Source of the DNA: Pseudomonas sp. RIT-PI-q
Lineage (GTDB): Bacteria > Pseudomonadota > Gammaproteobacteria > Pseudomonadales > Pseudomonadaceae
Reading direction: 5' to 3'
NCBI RefSeq assembly: GCF_001297125.1
Contig: NZ_LHPC01000021.1
Coordinates: 282,031 to 346,030, forward strand
Length of the DNA: 64,000 nucleotides
Shown here: positions 1 to 8,714 of the stretch, one piece after another
Numbering within the stretch: position 1 is the first letter of the stretch
Layout: every line of letters begins with the position of its first letter
Translations under genes and position numbers: made by a program
Notes under the pieces: generated by a model
What the model was told of the DNA's origin: nothing
What the model saw: only the letters and a program-made list of their open reading frames with translations
Databases searched by the model: none

Positions 1-34
1 AGATGCCTGTCACGCCATGTGAACGATTGGCCTG

Positions 35-583
35 TTACGCACGGGTTTGTTGAAACCGCTCTATCCGGCCGCGGTAGTGAGTGGCGACGGCATCCAGTTC
101 TGTCCTCGGCAGTTTATTGGCCCGATGAACCAGAAACGGATCGTTCCAGGCCCATTGGCAGCGGTGCGCAGTGGCGCGCAAAGGCTGCAACAATTGCTCG
201 AGGGGAAACAGATTAACCCCCGCTTCGCTGTAGGCCTCGGGTGTGTTTCCGGCAGTGGCCACGACCATGACCGGCAAGCCCTCAAGCTTCTGACCCTGAG
301 CCTCGTAGGCAATGTAGTACATCTGTGTCAGCACTTGGTCCTGCCAGTTTTTCAGCAGCGCCGGTGTCGAGTACCACTGCACCGGAAATTGCAGCACCAG
401 CCGCTGAACTGATAATAAACGCTGGACCTCCGCCGTTATGTCGACTTCATCGGTCGGGTAAAGCCCGTACACATCGACGATGCAAACCCCCGGCAGATCC
501 TTCACGGCATCGAGCATGGCGCGGTTGGCGTGGGAGCGTCCCAGGTCAGGGTGAAAACTCAGAATCAGGGTGGTGTCGTTCAT
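35..583 (-). CDS. NAD(P)H-dependent flavodoxin-fold oxidoreductase
   Basis: The 182-aa protein looks like the Flavodoxin_2 family (KefF/MdaB/NQO-like), FMN- or FAD-binding soluble enzymes that pass two electrons from NAD(P)H to quinones or other electrophiles. The N-terminus shows the beta strand and phosphate-binding turn (LILSFHPDLGRSHAN, about residues 6-20). The middle carries the family signature FPVQWYSTPALLKNW (about 66-80), and a Gly-rich ATAGNTPEAY segment follows near 110. Length is normal for the family. The gene is complete and divergent from a LysR gene 91 bp away, an arrangement in which the regulator often controls its neighbour. The substrate cannot be told from sequence. Confidence 0.85.
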   Translation of the reverse strand: MNDTTLILSFHPDLGRSHANRAMLDAVKDLPGVCIVDVYGLYPTDEVDITAEVQRLLSVQRLVLQFPVQWYSTPALLKNWQDQVLTQMYYIAYEAQGQKLEGLPVMVVATAGNTPEAYSEAGVNLFPLEQLLQPLRATAHRCQWAWNDPFLVHRANKLPRTELDAVATHYRGRIERFQQTRA

Positions 584-674
584 GGCTTTGCCGGTTCAAG
601 TGAAGGGAGCCACAGCGTGCCAGCGTGCTATACATTGCTCCAATGGATGGTTTGTCTAATTAGGTATTGATTCA
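584..674. promoter_or_regulatory. Divergent promoter region between the oxidoreductase and LysR genes
   Basis: This 91-bp gap must hold both divergent promoters. It contains a short dyad, ATTG-N3-CAAT at 634-644, which resembles the interrupted palindromes bound by LysR-type regulators. The assignment to the adjacent regulator is inference from position only. Confidence 0.35.
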
Positions 675-1580
675 ATGAATCTACGTTCGGTGGACCTCAA
701 CCTGTTGACCGTGCTCGATGCGTTGCTCGACGAAGCCCACGTCTCCCGCGCCGCCGAACGTGTCGGCCTGTCGCAACCTGCGGCATCCAATGCGCTGGAG
801 CGTTGTCGGCATCTGTTCCAGGATCGCTTGCTCGAACGTCTGCCTGGCGGCATGCAGCTGACCCCCAAGGCCCAGGCCTTGCGCGGCCCGTTGCAGCAGA
901 TATTGGGTTCGGTCAGCACGCTGGTCGGTGCCGCCAGCACAGAGCTGAGCACCCTGCGCCAAACCGTGCGCATCGTCATGGCCGACTTCCCGGCGATCAT
1001 CGTCGCGCGGCAGTTGCACCAGCGACTCGCCGAATTGGCGCCGGGCATCGATCTGGTGATTCAGCCCTGGCAGGGCGGCGAGGCGGCCCAGGAAAGTTTG
1101 AGTCGCGGGCAAAGTGATCTGGCCATGTCGGTCTTTCCCCCGCTCGGCCCTGACTTCACCCGACGCCTGTTGTTGCACGAACATTTCGTGGTGGCGATGC
1201 GCGCGGGGCATCCTGCAATCGCGGACTTCGATCTCGACCGTTGGCTGAGTTATCCACACGTGCTGGTGTCGGGGCGGGGCGCAATCTGGGGCCCGCTCGA
1301 TGACATGTTGAAAGGGTTGGGGCTGGCGAGACGCGTCGGGATCGTTGTGCCAAGCTTTGTCATGGTTCCGGACCTGCTGCTGGGGTCGGACTTGATTGCA
1401 ATGCTGCCCAGCCAATGTCTGTCGATGCCCATCGCCAAGGCGCTGCACACCGTGGCGCCGCCGATTGAGGTGGAGGGGTTTGCACTGCACCTGGCCTGGC
1501 ATAAACGGCGCGATGAAGACGCGGCGGTGCAGTGCGTGGCACGGGTGTTGGAAGAAGTGATCAAAGGAGAAAACCCATGA
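675..1580 (+). CDS. LysR-family transcriptional regulator
   Basis: This is a 301-aa protein of normal LTTR length. Residues 6-64 form the winged helix-turn-helix (recognition segment SRAAERVGLSQPAASNALE, about 24-42). Residues from about 90 to 295 form the periplasmic-binding-protein-like effector domain. It is expected to bind DNA as a tetramer and to control the divergent oxidoreductase gene. The stop codon overlaps the start of the next gene (ATGA at 1577-1580), so the exported protein downstream is probably co-translated. The effector is unknown. Confidence 0.9.
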   Translation: MNLRSVDLNLLTVLDALLDEAHVSRAAERVGLSQPAASNALERCRHLFQDRLLERLPGGMQLTPKAQALRGPLQQILGSVSTLVGAASTELSTLRQTVRIVMADFPAIIVARQLHQRLAELAPGIDLVIQPWQGGEAAQESLSRGQSDLAMSVFPPLGPDFTRRLLLHEHFVVAMRAGHPAIADFDLDRWLSYPHVLVSGRGAIWGPLDDMLKGLGLARRVGIVVPSFVMVPDLLLGSDLIAMLPSQCLSMPIAKALHTVAPPIEVEGFALHLAWHKRRDEDAAVQCVARVLEEVIKGENP

Positions 1581-2029
1581 ACAAAATTATCCTGCCGGCA
1601 CTGGCCATGTTGATGTTGGCGCAATCCCCGGCGTACGCCATCAACGACAAGTACCGCAAACAACTTGAGCAATCCGGTTGTACACAGGTCAGCGAAACCC
1701 AAGGCTGTGATATCCACAAGAGCAAGGCCGAAAATGCCAAGGCCGGCTTCACCAACCCCGCCGCGGACAGCTCAACCGTTCAGACGCCATATGCCGGGCA
1801 ATGGGTCGCCAAGAGCGATGCCGGCGCGACCGTTGCCACCATCCGCATCGATGCCAAAGAGCAGGTCTGGGTCAACGGCAAACGGGTAAACGCCAAACGC
1901 ACCGATGGCACGCTGCAATTTCGCCAGGGCAAGCTCACCTTCACGATACAAGGTGATCGACGGCTGACAGGAGAGGATTACTGGACGGACAGTGATGCCA
2001 AGACGAAAGGCCCGATTGAGATCGAGTAG
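1577..2029 (+). CDS. Small exported protein of unknown function
   Basis: This 150-aa product starts at the ATG overlapping the LysR stop codon, with AAAGGAG just upstream. A typical Sec signal peptide is visible (MNKIILPALAMLMLAQSPAYA, residues 1-20 or 21). The mature part has two cysteines near the N-terminus (CTQVSETQGC) that could form a disulfide, followed by a beta-rich segment containing GQWVAKSDAGATVATIRID. I do not recognise the family. The tight overlap suggests it belongs to the regulon of the LysR/oxidoreductase pair, possibly as a periplasmic component. Confidence 0.7.
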   Translation: MNKIILPALAMLMLAQSPAYAINDKYRKQLEQSGCTQVSETQGCDIHKSKAENAKAGFTNPAADSSTVQTPYAGQWVAKSDAGATVATIRIDAKEQVWVNGKRVNAKRTDGTLQFRQGKLTFTIQGDRRLTGEDYWTDSDAKTKGPIEIE

Positions 2030-2070
2030 TCCCGATGTGAATACAAATGCCGATCCATCTACACGGACCC

Positions 2071-2160
2071 TGTGGGAGCGGGCTTGCCCGCGATGAGGCC
2101 AGAACATCCAACATCTATGTTGGCTGAACCATCCCCATCGCGGGCAAGCCCGCTCCCACA
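2071..2160. repeat. REP pair (BIME), GGGAGCGGGCTTGCCCGCGA type
   Basis: Two inverted copies of the Pseudomonas REP palindrome (TGTGGGAGCGGGCTTGCCCG and its complement) face each other across about 40 bp, between the end of the exported-protein gene and the convergent fds operon. Such pairs fold into a long cruciform or hairpin and lie at 3' ends of genes. Confidence 0.9.
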
Positions 2161-2184
2161 GGTTTTCGGCCACACTTAAGAAAC

Positions 2185-2406
2185 TTAAGCCTCCCATCCC
2201 GCTCCGCTGACCGCCGCCTGCGCCAACGGGTGCAAGTCTTCGCCGTGATGCTCCGTCTGCCACGCCAGCAACTCTTTGCGCATGCCGGGCGTCCAGAACA
2301 TCTGCAGATGATTACGCACGCTGAGCACGGCCTGTTGCTGATCCGGTTCATTGGCGAAGTATTGGGCGATCTGGTTGACCATTTTGATCAGGTTGGCCGT
2401 GCTCAT
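2185..2406 (-). CDS. fdsD: Formate dehydrogenase delta subunit
   Basis: This 73-aa product matches the small FdsD family found only beside soluble NAD-dependent formate dehydrogenases. Typical features are the N-terminal LIKMVNQIAQYFA helix and a C-terminal HPLAQAAVSGAGWE. In related systems FdsD is needed for assembly or activity of the holoenzyme and is involved in cofactor insertion, not catalysis. Its ATG overlaps the fdsA stop codon (ATGA), and it is the last gene of the operon. Confidence 0.85.
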   Translation of the reverse strand: MSTANLIKMVNQIAQYFANEPDQQQAVLSVRNHLQMFWTPGMRKELLAWQTEHHGEDLHPLAQAAVSGAGWEA

Positions 2407-5276
2407 CGGCGTACCTCCGCTTTCGCCTGACGGCGGTCCTTCAGCAGACGGTGCTGTTCGTCACTGAAGGCCTGGAAGCGTTTTTGCCACTCGGAAGGGT
2501 GGTAGACGCGGCTGACTTCCACCGCCGTGACCTTGTACTCCGGACAGTTGGTGGCCCAGTCGGAGTTGTCGGTGGTGATCACGTTGGCCCCCGATTCAGG
2601 AAAGTGGAACGTGGTGTACACCACGCCCGGGGCAACCCGTTCGGTGACCCGCGCGCGCAGTACGGTCTGCCCGGCACGGCTGCCGATGCCGACCCAGTCA
2701 CCTTCGTTGATACCACGGCTCTCGGCGTCGCTCGGGTGGATTTCCAGGCGGTCTTCGTCGTGCCACGCAACGTTGTCGGTACGCCGGGTCTGGGCGCCGA
2801 CGTTGTACTGGCTGAGGATGCGCCCGGTGGTCAGCAGCAGCGGGTAGCGATTGTTGACCTTTTCCTCGGTGGGCACATAGCCGGTGAGCATGAAGCGCCC
2901 CTTGCCGCGCACGAATTCCTCGATGTGCATGGTCGGCGTGCCGTCCGGTGCCGCGGCGTTGCACGGCCATTGCAGGCTGCCGTGGCGGTCCAGTTCGGCG
3001 TAGCTGACGTTGGTGAACGTCGGCGTCAGGCTGGCGATTTCATCCATGATTTCCGACGGATGCCGGTAGTTCATCGGGTAACCCAGGGCGTTGGCCAGGG
3101 CTACGGTGCCTTCCCAGTCGGCCTTGCCGCCCAGCGGTTCCATGACTTTGCGCACTCGCGAGATGCGTCGCTCGGCGTTGGTGAAGGTGCCGTCTTTTTC
3201 CAGGAACGAGCTGCCCGGCAGGAACACGTGGGCGAACTTGGCGGTTTCGTTGAGGAAAATATCCTGCACCACCACGCACTCCATCGCCGACAACGCCGCG
3301 GTGACGTGCTGGGTATTCGGATCACTCTGGGCGATATCTTCACCCTGGCAATACAAGCCTTTGAAGCTGCCACCGAGGGCTGCCTCAAACATATTGGGAA
3401 TACGCAGACCCGGATCCGGTTGCAGGGTGACATTCCACGCCTGTTCGAACTGCGCCCGTACCACTTCGTTGGAAATGTGTCGGTAACCCGGCAACTCGTG
3501 AGGGAAGGAGCCCATGTCGCAGGAGCCCTGAACGTTGTTCTGCCCGCGCAGCGGGTTCACGCCCACGCCTTCGCGACCAATGTTGCCCGTGGCCATGGCC
3601 AGGTTGGCGATGCCCATAACGGCGGTGCTGCCCTGGCTGTGCTCGGTAACGCCCAACCCGTAATAGATCGCCGCATTGCCGCCGGTGGCATACAGGCGCG
3701 CAGCGGCACGGATGTCGGCAGCGGGTACGCCGCAGATCTCGCCAAGCACTTCCGGTGAGTTCTCCGCGCGGCTGACGAATTCGCTCCAGTGGGCGAAATT
3801 ACCGTCCTCGCAACGGGCGTCGATGAAGGCCTGATTGAGCAGGCCTTCGGTGACGATCACGTGGGCCAGGGCGTTGAGCATGGCGACGTTGGTGCCGGGG
3901 CGCAGGGCCAAATGGTATTCGGCGCGGGCATGCACCGAGTCCACCAGATCAATGCGGCGCGGATCGATCACGATCAGCCGCGCGCCTTCGCGCAGGCGGC
4001 GTTTGAGTTGGGAGGCGAACACCGGGTGGGCGTCGCTGGGGTTGGCGCCCATCACCAGGATCACGTCGGCCTGCATCACCGAGTCGAAACTCTGGGTGCC
4101 GGCGGACTCGCCCAAGGTTTGTTTCAAGCCATAGCCGGTCGGCGAATGGCAGACCCGCGCACAGGTGTCGACGTTGTTGTTGCCGAACGCGGCGCGCACC
4201 AGTTTTTGCACCAGATACGTTTCTTCGTTGGTGCAGCGGCTGGAGGTGATGCCACCAATGGAGTCGCGGCCGTAGGTTTGCTGCAAGCGGCGGAATTCGC
4301 TGGCGGCGTAGGTCACCGCTTCGTCCCAGCTGACTTCCTGCCACGGATCGCTGATGTGTTTGCGGATCATCGGTTTGGTGATGCGATCCGGGTGAGTGGC
4401 GTAGCCCCAGGCAAAGCGTCCTTTGACGCAGGAGTGGCCGTGGTTGGCGTGGCCGTTCTTGTCGGGAACCATGCGCACCAGCTTGTCGCCTTTCATCTCG
4501 GCGCGGAATGAGCAGCCCACGCCGCAATAGGCACAGGTGGTGATTACGCTGCGTTCGGGTTGACCGAGTTCGACCACGCTTTTTTCCATCAGGGTCGCGG
4601 TAGGACAAGCTTGCACACAGGCGCCGCAGGACACGCATTCCGAATCGAGGAAATTCTCACCACCGGCCGCCGCAACCCGGGACTCAAACCCGCGCCCGGT
4701 GATGGTCAGGGCAAAGGTGCCCTGGGTTTCTTCGCAGGCGCGCACGCAGCGGTTGCAGACGATGCACTTGCTCGGGTCGTAATCGAAATAGGGGTTGGAC
4801 GTGTCCTTGACGTCAGCCAGATGGTTGTCGCCTTCATAGCCGTAACGCACCTCGCGCAGGCCGACCTGACCGGCGACGGTTTGCAGTTCGCAGTTGCCGT
4901 TGGCCGAGCAGGTCAGGCAATCCAGCGGGTGATCGGAGATGTACAGTTCCATGACGTTGCGCCGCAACGTGGCGAGCTTCGGCGTTTGCGTGTGCACGCT
5001 CATGCCTTCAGTGACCGGTGTGGTGCAGGACGCCGGGTAGCCGCGCATGCCGTCGATCTCCACCAGACACATGCGGCAGGAGCCGAAGGCTTCGAGGCTG
5101 TCGGTGGCGCACAATTTCGGAATGGTGGTGCCCAGCAACGCGGCGGCGCGCATCACTGAAGTGCCTTCGGGCACGCTGATGCTGCGGCCGTCGATGTTCA
5201 AGGTGACTTGCACCTGACTGTCGCGGGCCGGGGTGCCGAGATCGATTTCGGTTTTCGGGTCGAAGAGAGTAATCAT
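2403..5276 (-). CDS. fdsA: NAD-dependent formate dehydrogenase alpha subunit (Mo/W-bis-MGD)
   Basis: This 957-aa catalytic subunit oxidises formate to CO2. The start at 5276 overlaps the fdsB stop (ATGA); the longer upstream reading is rejected. From the N-terminus it shows a 2Fe-2S plant-ferredoxin-like domain (Cys56, 67, 70, 84), a His116-Cys120-Cys123-Cys129 4Fe-4S site, and two ferredoxin 4Fe-4S motifs (Cys171/174/177/181 and 214/217/220/224). The molybdopterin domain follows, with its own 4Fe-4S cluster (Cys248/251/255/283). The catalytic residue is probably Cys376, in TCARVCHSPTG, so this is a cysteine and not a selenocysteine enzyme. A molydopterin dinucleotide-binding domain closes the protein. 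Electrons pass through the cluster chain to FdsB/FdsG and NAD+. Confidence 0.95.
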   Translation of the reverse strand: MITLFDPKTEIDLGTPARDSQVQVTLNIDGRSISVPEGTSVMRAAALLGTTIPKLCATDSLEAFGSCRMCLVEIDGMRGYPASCTTPVTEGMSVHTQTPKLATLRRNVMELYISDHPLDCLTCSANGNCELQTVAGQVGLREVRYGYEGDNHLADVKDTSNPYFDYDPSKCIVCNRCVRACEETQGTFALTITGRGFESRVAAAGGENFLDSECVSCGACVQACPTATLMEKSVVELGQPERSVITTCAYCGVGCSFRAEMKGDKLVRMVPDKNGHANHGHSCVKGRFAWGYATHPDRITKPMIRKHISDPWQEVSWDEAVTYAASEFRRLQQTYGRDSIGGITSSRCTNEETYLVQKLVRAAFGNNNVDTCARVCHSPTGYGLKQTLGESAGTQSFDSVMQADVILVMGANPSDAHPVFASQLKRRLREGARLIVIDPRRIDLVDSVHARAEYHLALRPGTNVAMLNALAHVIVTEGLLNQAFIDARCEDGNFAHWSEFVSRAENSPEVLGEICGVPAADIRAAARLYATGGNAAIYYGLGVTEHSQGSTAVMGIANLAMATGNIGREGVGVNPLRGQNNVQGSCDMGSFPHELPGYRHISNEVVRAQFEQAWNVTLQPDPGLRIPNMFEAALGGSFKGLYCQGEDIAQSDPNTQHVTAALSAMECVVVQDIFLNETAKFAHVFLPGSSFLEKDGTFTNAERRISRVRKVMEPLGGKADWEGTVALANALGYPMNYRHPSEIMDEIASLTPTFTNVSYAELDRHGSLQWPCNAAAPDGTPTMHIEEFVRGKGRFMLTGYVPTEEKVNNRYPLLLTTGRILSQYNVGAQTRRTDNVAWHDEDRLEIHPSDAESRGINEGDWVGIGSRAGQTVLRARVTERVAPGVVYTTFHFPESGANVITTDNSDWATNCPEYKVTAVEVSRVYHPSEWQKRFQAFSDEQHRLLKDRRQAKAEVRR

Positions 5277-6829
5277 TGCTCGGCCTCCGAGGCTTGCAGA
5301 CCGAAGTCGGCGGGGAAGTGCTTGAGGGCGCTGACGACAGGAAAGGGGGCCATGCCACCCAACGCGCACAGCGAACCGTATTGCATCGTGTCGCACAGGT
5401 CCTTGAGGATGATCGCCTGCTCATCGCGACCGCTCTGGTCCGATGCGGCCAGCATTCGGTCGATCACCTCGACGCCACGGGTTGAGCCGATGCGGCACGG
5501 CGTGCATTTGCCACAGGATTCCTCGGCGCAGAACGCCATCGCGAAACGCGCCATCTGAGCCATGTCCAACGTGTCGTCAGCCACCACCACACCACCGTGA
5601 CCGAGCATCGCGCCGATACCGGCGAAGGCTTCGTAATCCAGCGGCGTGTCGAATTGCGACGGCGGCACCCAGGCACCGAGCGGACCACCGACCTGTGCAG
5701 CCTTCAGCGGTCGGCCACTGGCGGTTCCGCCGCCGTAGTCTTCCACCAGTTCGCGCAGGGTCAGGCCAAAGGCCCGTTCCACCAGTCCGCCATGACGAAT
5801 ATTGCCCGCCAGTTGGAAAGGCATGGTGCCCAACGAGCGGCCCATGCCGTAATCACGATAGAACTGCGCACCCTTGGCCAGAATCAGCGGCACCGAGGCC
5901 AGCGTCAGTACGTTGTGCACCAGCGTCGGCTGGCCGAACAGCCCCTTCAAGGCGGGGATCGGCGGCTTGGCGCGGACGATCCCGCGCTTGCCTTCGAGCG
6001 AGTCCAGCAGCGCGGTTTCCTCACCGCAGATGTAAGCACCGGCACCGACGCGCACTTCCATATCGAAGGCCTGACCGCTGCCGCCGACATTGGCGCCGAG
6101 GTAACCGGCGGTCCGGGCGATGTTCAGCGCCTGGCGCAGTGTGGCCACGGCATCCGGATATTCCGAGCGCACATAGATGTAGCCGTAGGTGGCGCCGACG
6201 GTGATGCCGGCAATGGCCATGCCTTCAATCAGGAGGAAGGGGTCGCCTTCCATTAACATGCGATCGGCAAAGGTGCCGGAGTCGCCTTCGTCGGCGTTGC
6301 ATACGATGTATTTCTGCGCAGCCTCGGTAGCGCGTACCGTGCGCCATTTGATCCCGGGGGGGACCGCCGCGCCGCCCCGGCCCCGCAGGCCTGAACCGAC
6401 CCCAGCGGCCGCAGTCTGCTCACCGCCAATGGCGACGGCTCTTGTTAACCCCTCGAAACCGCCGTGGGCCCGGTAATCGTCCAGCGACAACGGTCGGGTA
6501 ATGCCGGCGCGGGCGAACAGCAGGCGTTGTTGAGTCTTCAGATACGGAAACTCTTCCACCAGGCCCAAGGCCAGAGGATGAGCAGACGGATCGCCACGCA
6601 GGGCTTCGAGTACCGACGGCACATCGTCAGCGGTCAGCGGGCCGAAGCCGATTCGGCCTTGCGGGCTGTCCACTTCCAGCAGCGGTTCCAGCCAGTACAA
6701 GCCGCGCGAACTGGTGCGTTGCAACTCCAGCGGTAGATTGCGCTCCTGAGACTGAGTGATAAGGGCGACCGCCACCTCATCGGCACCCACGGCACGGGCC
6801 AGGGAGTCACTAGGTAAGTAGAGGCTCAT
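5273..6829 (-). CDS. fdsB: NAD-dependent formate dehydrogenase beta subunit (NuoF-like)
   Basis: This 518-aa protein is the diaphorase subunit, homologous to NuoF of complex I. It binds FMN and NAD+ and carries a 4Fe-4S cluster. The central part shows the glycine-rich FMN/NADH sites (GLRGRGGAAVPPGIKW, CNADEGDSGTFADR, GAGAYICGEETALL), and the C-terminus has the cluster motif ESCGKCTPCRIG. The N-terminal part is thioredoxin-like. I chose the ATG at 6829 because it overlaps the fdsG stop codon in the ATGA pattern used throughout this operon; an in-frame ATG 15 bp upstream is possible. Confidence 0.94.
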   Translation of the reverse strand: MSLYLPSDSLARAVGADEVAVALITQSQERNLPLELQRTSSRGLYWLEPLLEVDSPQGRIGFGPLTADDVPSVLEALRGDPSAHPLALGLVEEFPYLKTQQRLLFARAGITRPLSLDDYRAHGGFEGLTRAVAIGGEQTAAAGVGSGLRGRGGAAVPPGIKWRTVRATEAAQKYIVCNADEGDSGTFADRMLMEGDPFLLIEGMAIAGITVGATYGYIYVRSEYPDAVATLRQALNIARTAGYLGANVGGSGQAFDMEVRVGAGAYICGEETALLDSLEGKRGIVRAKPPIPALKGLFGQPTLVHNVLTLASVPLILAKGAQFYRDYGMGRSLGTMPFQLAGNIRHGGLVERAFGLTLRELVEDYGGGTASGRPLKAAQVGGPLGAWVPPSQFDTPLDYEAFAGIGAMLGHGGVVVADDTLDMAQMARFAMAFCAEESCGKCTPCRIGSTRGVEVIDRMLAASDQSGRDEQAIILKDLCDTMQYGSLCALGGMAPFPVVSALKHFPADFGLQASEAEQ

Positions 6830-7302
6830 ACGTCCTCCCGACAAGCATCAAGTAGGGCATCCAGACGCTCGGCGCTGAGCCGCGCATGCACCTTGCCGTC
6901 CAACTCCAGGGCCGGCGAACAGGCGCAGGCACCGAGGCAATAAACCGGCCGTAAACTGATGCTGCCATCGGCACTGCTGCCGTGATCATCCAGTTGCAGG
7001 CGCTCGCGCAACTGCGCCGCCAACTGCTCGGCACCGCGACTCGTGCACGACTCGGCGCGGCACAGACGCAGGATATGCCGGGCCGGCGGCGCGGTACGGA
7101 AGTCATGGTAAAAGCTGATCACCCCGCGAATCTCGGCCTGACTCTGATTGAGGGCGTGGGCAATTTCGGGGACGGCCACATCGGGGATGTAACCGATGCG
7201 TTCCTGAATATCATGAAGGATGGGCAACAGTGCACCCGGGGAGCCCTTGTGGCGCTCCAGCAGGTTGTTGACCAAAGGCACGTGCAACATCTCATCAGGC
7301 AT
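6826..7302 (-). CDS. fdsG: NAD-dependent formate dehydrogenase gamma subunit (NuoE-like)
   Basis: This 158-aa thioredoxin-like 2Fe-2S protein is homologous to NuoE. The ligands are visible as CRAESC (with the downstream RGAEQLAAQL helix) and CLGACACSPA. It works with FdsB as the NADH-forming module of the soluble formate dehydrogenase. The start at 7302 is chosen because GAGGAA lies about 8-10 bases upstream; the longer open frame to 7374 lacks such a signal. It is first in the operon fdsG-B-A-D. The FdhD-type sulfurtransferase gene (fdsC) often found between A and D is absent here. Confidence 0.92.
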   Translation of the reverse strand: MPDEMLHVPLVNNLLERHKGSPGALLPILHDIQERIGYIPDVAVPEIAHALNQSQAEIRGVISFYHDFRTAPPARHILRLCRAESCTSRGAEQLAAQLRERLQLDDHGSSADGSISLRPVYCLGACACSPALELDGKVHARLSAERLDALLDACREDV

Positions 7303-7768
7303 ACAGCATTCCTCACGGTCACGGACAAACCAGAGGGTTGTCGGTCGTCCGAAAGTGTCGGCTGCGGCACTCACACCACGTCACGGAATCGTGGCAATTT
7401 CAGGCCGTCGGCCAGGGCACCCTGAGCGGGCATCTTGTTGTGCCCGGCACGATCTTCGTCGCACCTCTACTGGGCATAAAGGGCAGCTTGCCACGCTGCT
7501 ATTGATCAAACTGCACCAAAGCGACGTGTTCGGTTCTGCCTACGACTCTCCATTAAGTCTAGATGAGTGCGGCGCGGGGCGTTCACTCACTGGCGTAATG
7601 CCCTTCGGGCTTGTCGATGAGTGATGTATAGCAAGCATTGCAGGTTAGAAGAAGCATCAGATCGGTGGGTAATTCTAGGGAGCAGATGCGTTGATTTTCC
7701 GCCGGTGGTGTGGGGGCTGGCTATCAAGTCATACTCAAGCTATTCATTTGAAAAGGAGGGAAAGACCG
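7303..7768. other. Intergenic region upstream of the fds operon
   Basis: This 466-bp divergent gap has no convincing gene. It should contain the fds promoter (minus strand) and that of the PH-like gene (plus strand). I see a small dyad, GCCCTTCGGGC, near 7600, and no clear sigma-54 or repeat signature. Confidence 0.4.
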
Positions 7769-8137
7769 ATGATTGATTTCAACAACAAGGGATTCTTCAA
7801 ACTCAAGCAAAACAACGAATACGCCGAACGCGTATCCGACCTGTTGATCGAAGGCGAACACGTCATCGACGCCTACAAATCCATGCGCGACGGAGTAGTG
7901 TTTACCAACAAACGCATCATCGCCGTCAACGTCCAAGGCCTCACCGGCAGCAAAAAAGACTTCACCTCGTTGCCGTATAAAAACATCGTCGCGTACTCGG
8001 TAGAAACCTCAGGCACGTTCGACCTGGACTCCGAATTGGAGATCTATTTCTCGTCGTTGGGAAAGGTGAAATTCGAATTCACCGGCAGGACATCGATGGT
8101 GGAAGTCTCAAAGCTGATCTCCCAACATCTGCTCTGA
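7769..8137 (+). CDS. Bacterial PH-like domain protein (YokE/bPH_1 type)
   Basis: This 122-aa single-domain cytosolic protein has the pattern of bacterial pleckstrin-homology-like proteins: an alternating beta-strand core with GVVFTNKRIIAVNVQG (about residues 45-60), then FTSLPYKNIVAYSVET, and a C-terminal helix VEVSKLISQHLL. The start at 7769 has a strong AAGGAGGG site 9 bases upstream. The domain family oligomerises in solved structures, but its ligand is generally unknown. It stands alone, with no partner gene beside it. Confidence 0.75.
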   Translation: MIDFNNKGFFKLKQNNEYAERVSDLLIEGEHVIDAYKSMRDGVVFTNKRIIAVNVQGLTGSKKDFTSLPYKNIVAYSVETSGTFDLDSELEIYFSSLGKVKFEFTGRTSMVEVSKLISQHLL

Positions 8138-8146
8138 GCTGAATAC

Positions 8147-8171
8147 TAAAAAGCCCCGAAAACTCGGGGCT
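8147..8171 (-). terminator. Intrinsic terminator for the minus-strand DUF3077 transcript
   Basis: A perfect AGCCCCGA/TCGGGGCT stem with a 4-nt loop is followed by five T on the minus strand. It lies downstream of the convergent DUF3077 gene. On the plus strand there is no T tract, so it serves the PH-like gene poorly. Confidence 0.75.
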
Positions 8172-8194
8172 CCAGCTAGCTAAATGCAATCCAA

Positions 8195-8353
8195 TGTGGG
8201 AGCGGGCTTGCCCGCGAAAGCGCCAGAGCAGCCACCACAAAAAGCTGAACTGAACCACAAAGCCCTGTAGGAGCGAGCTCGCTCGCGAAAAAAGCAAGGC
8301 ACCTGCTGACCCGCAGAATGCCCCCCATCTTCGCGAGCAAGCTCGCTCCTACA
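8195..8353. repeat. REP cluster of mixed families
   Basis: One GGGAGCGGGCTTGCCCGCGA-type REP (8195-8218) is followed by an inverted pair of the GTAGGAGCGAGCTCGCTCGCGA type (8266-8288 and 8331-8353). It lies between the convergent PH-like and DUF3077 genes. Confidence 0.85.
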
Positions 8354-8402
8354 AGTGTCATGCATCACTCGAATGCCAGACAGCGTCCCATCTAGTTATC
8401 CG

Positions 8403-8714
8403 CTATCCCTCAGCCTTAGCCCCCGCCCGCTTGGCCGCTAGCTCATTGTCCCGATCCCGCGTCAGTACCTTCACCGCATCATCCACCACCGCCTTACTCA
8501 TCGCCGTCAAATAATGCGCGGCCCAGGCGTGGTAATCCGTGTCTTTGTCATAAGCCGCATCTTTGGTTAGCTTCTTTGCGAGGAAGAGAAAGTCAGACGC
8601 CATGCCCAATGCATCGCCGAGTGGGACGTTGCGAGTGACATGGAACAGCGCTTGATCCCCACAGTAGATCGCGGGTGTAAGGCCGATGGTTTTGAGTTCG
8701 GGTTGTTCGGTCAT
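8403..8714 (-). CDS. DUF3077 family protein
   Basis: This 103-aa protein fits the DUF3077 family known mainly from Pseudomonas: an N-terminal strand region (FHVTRNVPLGDALGMASDFL, about 25-44) and a helical C-terminal half (HAWAAHYLTAMSKAVVDDAV). Function is unknown, and no signal peptide or membrane segment is seen. The ATG at 8714 overlaps the stop codon of a 34-codon upstream ORF, and GGAGG lies 8 bases upstream inside that ORF. The gene is preceded by an unusual structured leader (8816-9050). A truncated relic of a second copy lies at 9616-9646. Confidence 0.8.
   Translation of the reverse strand: MTEQPELKTIGLTPAIYCGDQALFHVTRNVPLGDALGMASDFLFLAKKLTKDAAYDKDTDYHAWAAHYLTAMSKAVVDDAVKVLTRDRDNELAAKRAGAKAEG

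Noticed and set aside
5277..5396. Forty extra residues at the start of FdsA
   Set aside because: They overlap fdsB in another frame; the ATGA overlap at 5276 is the operon-wide pattern.
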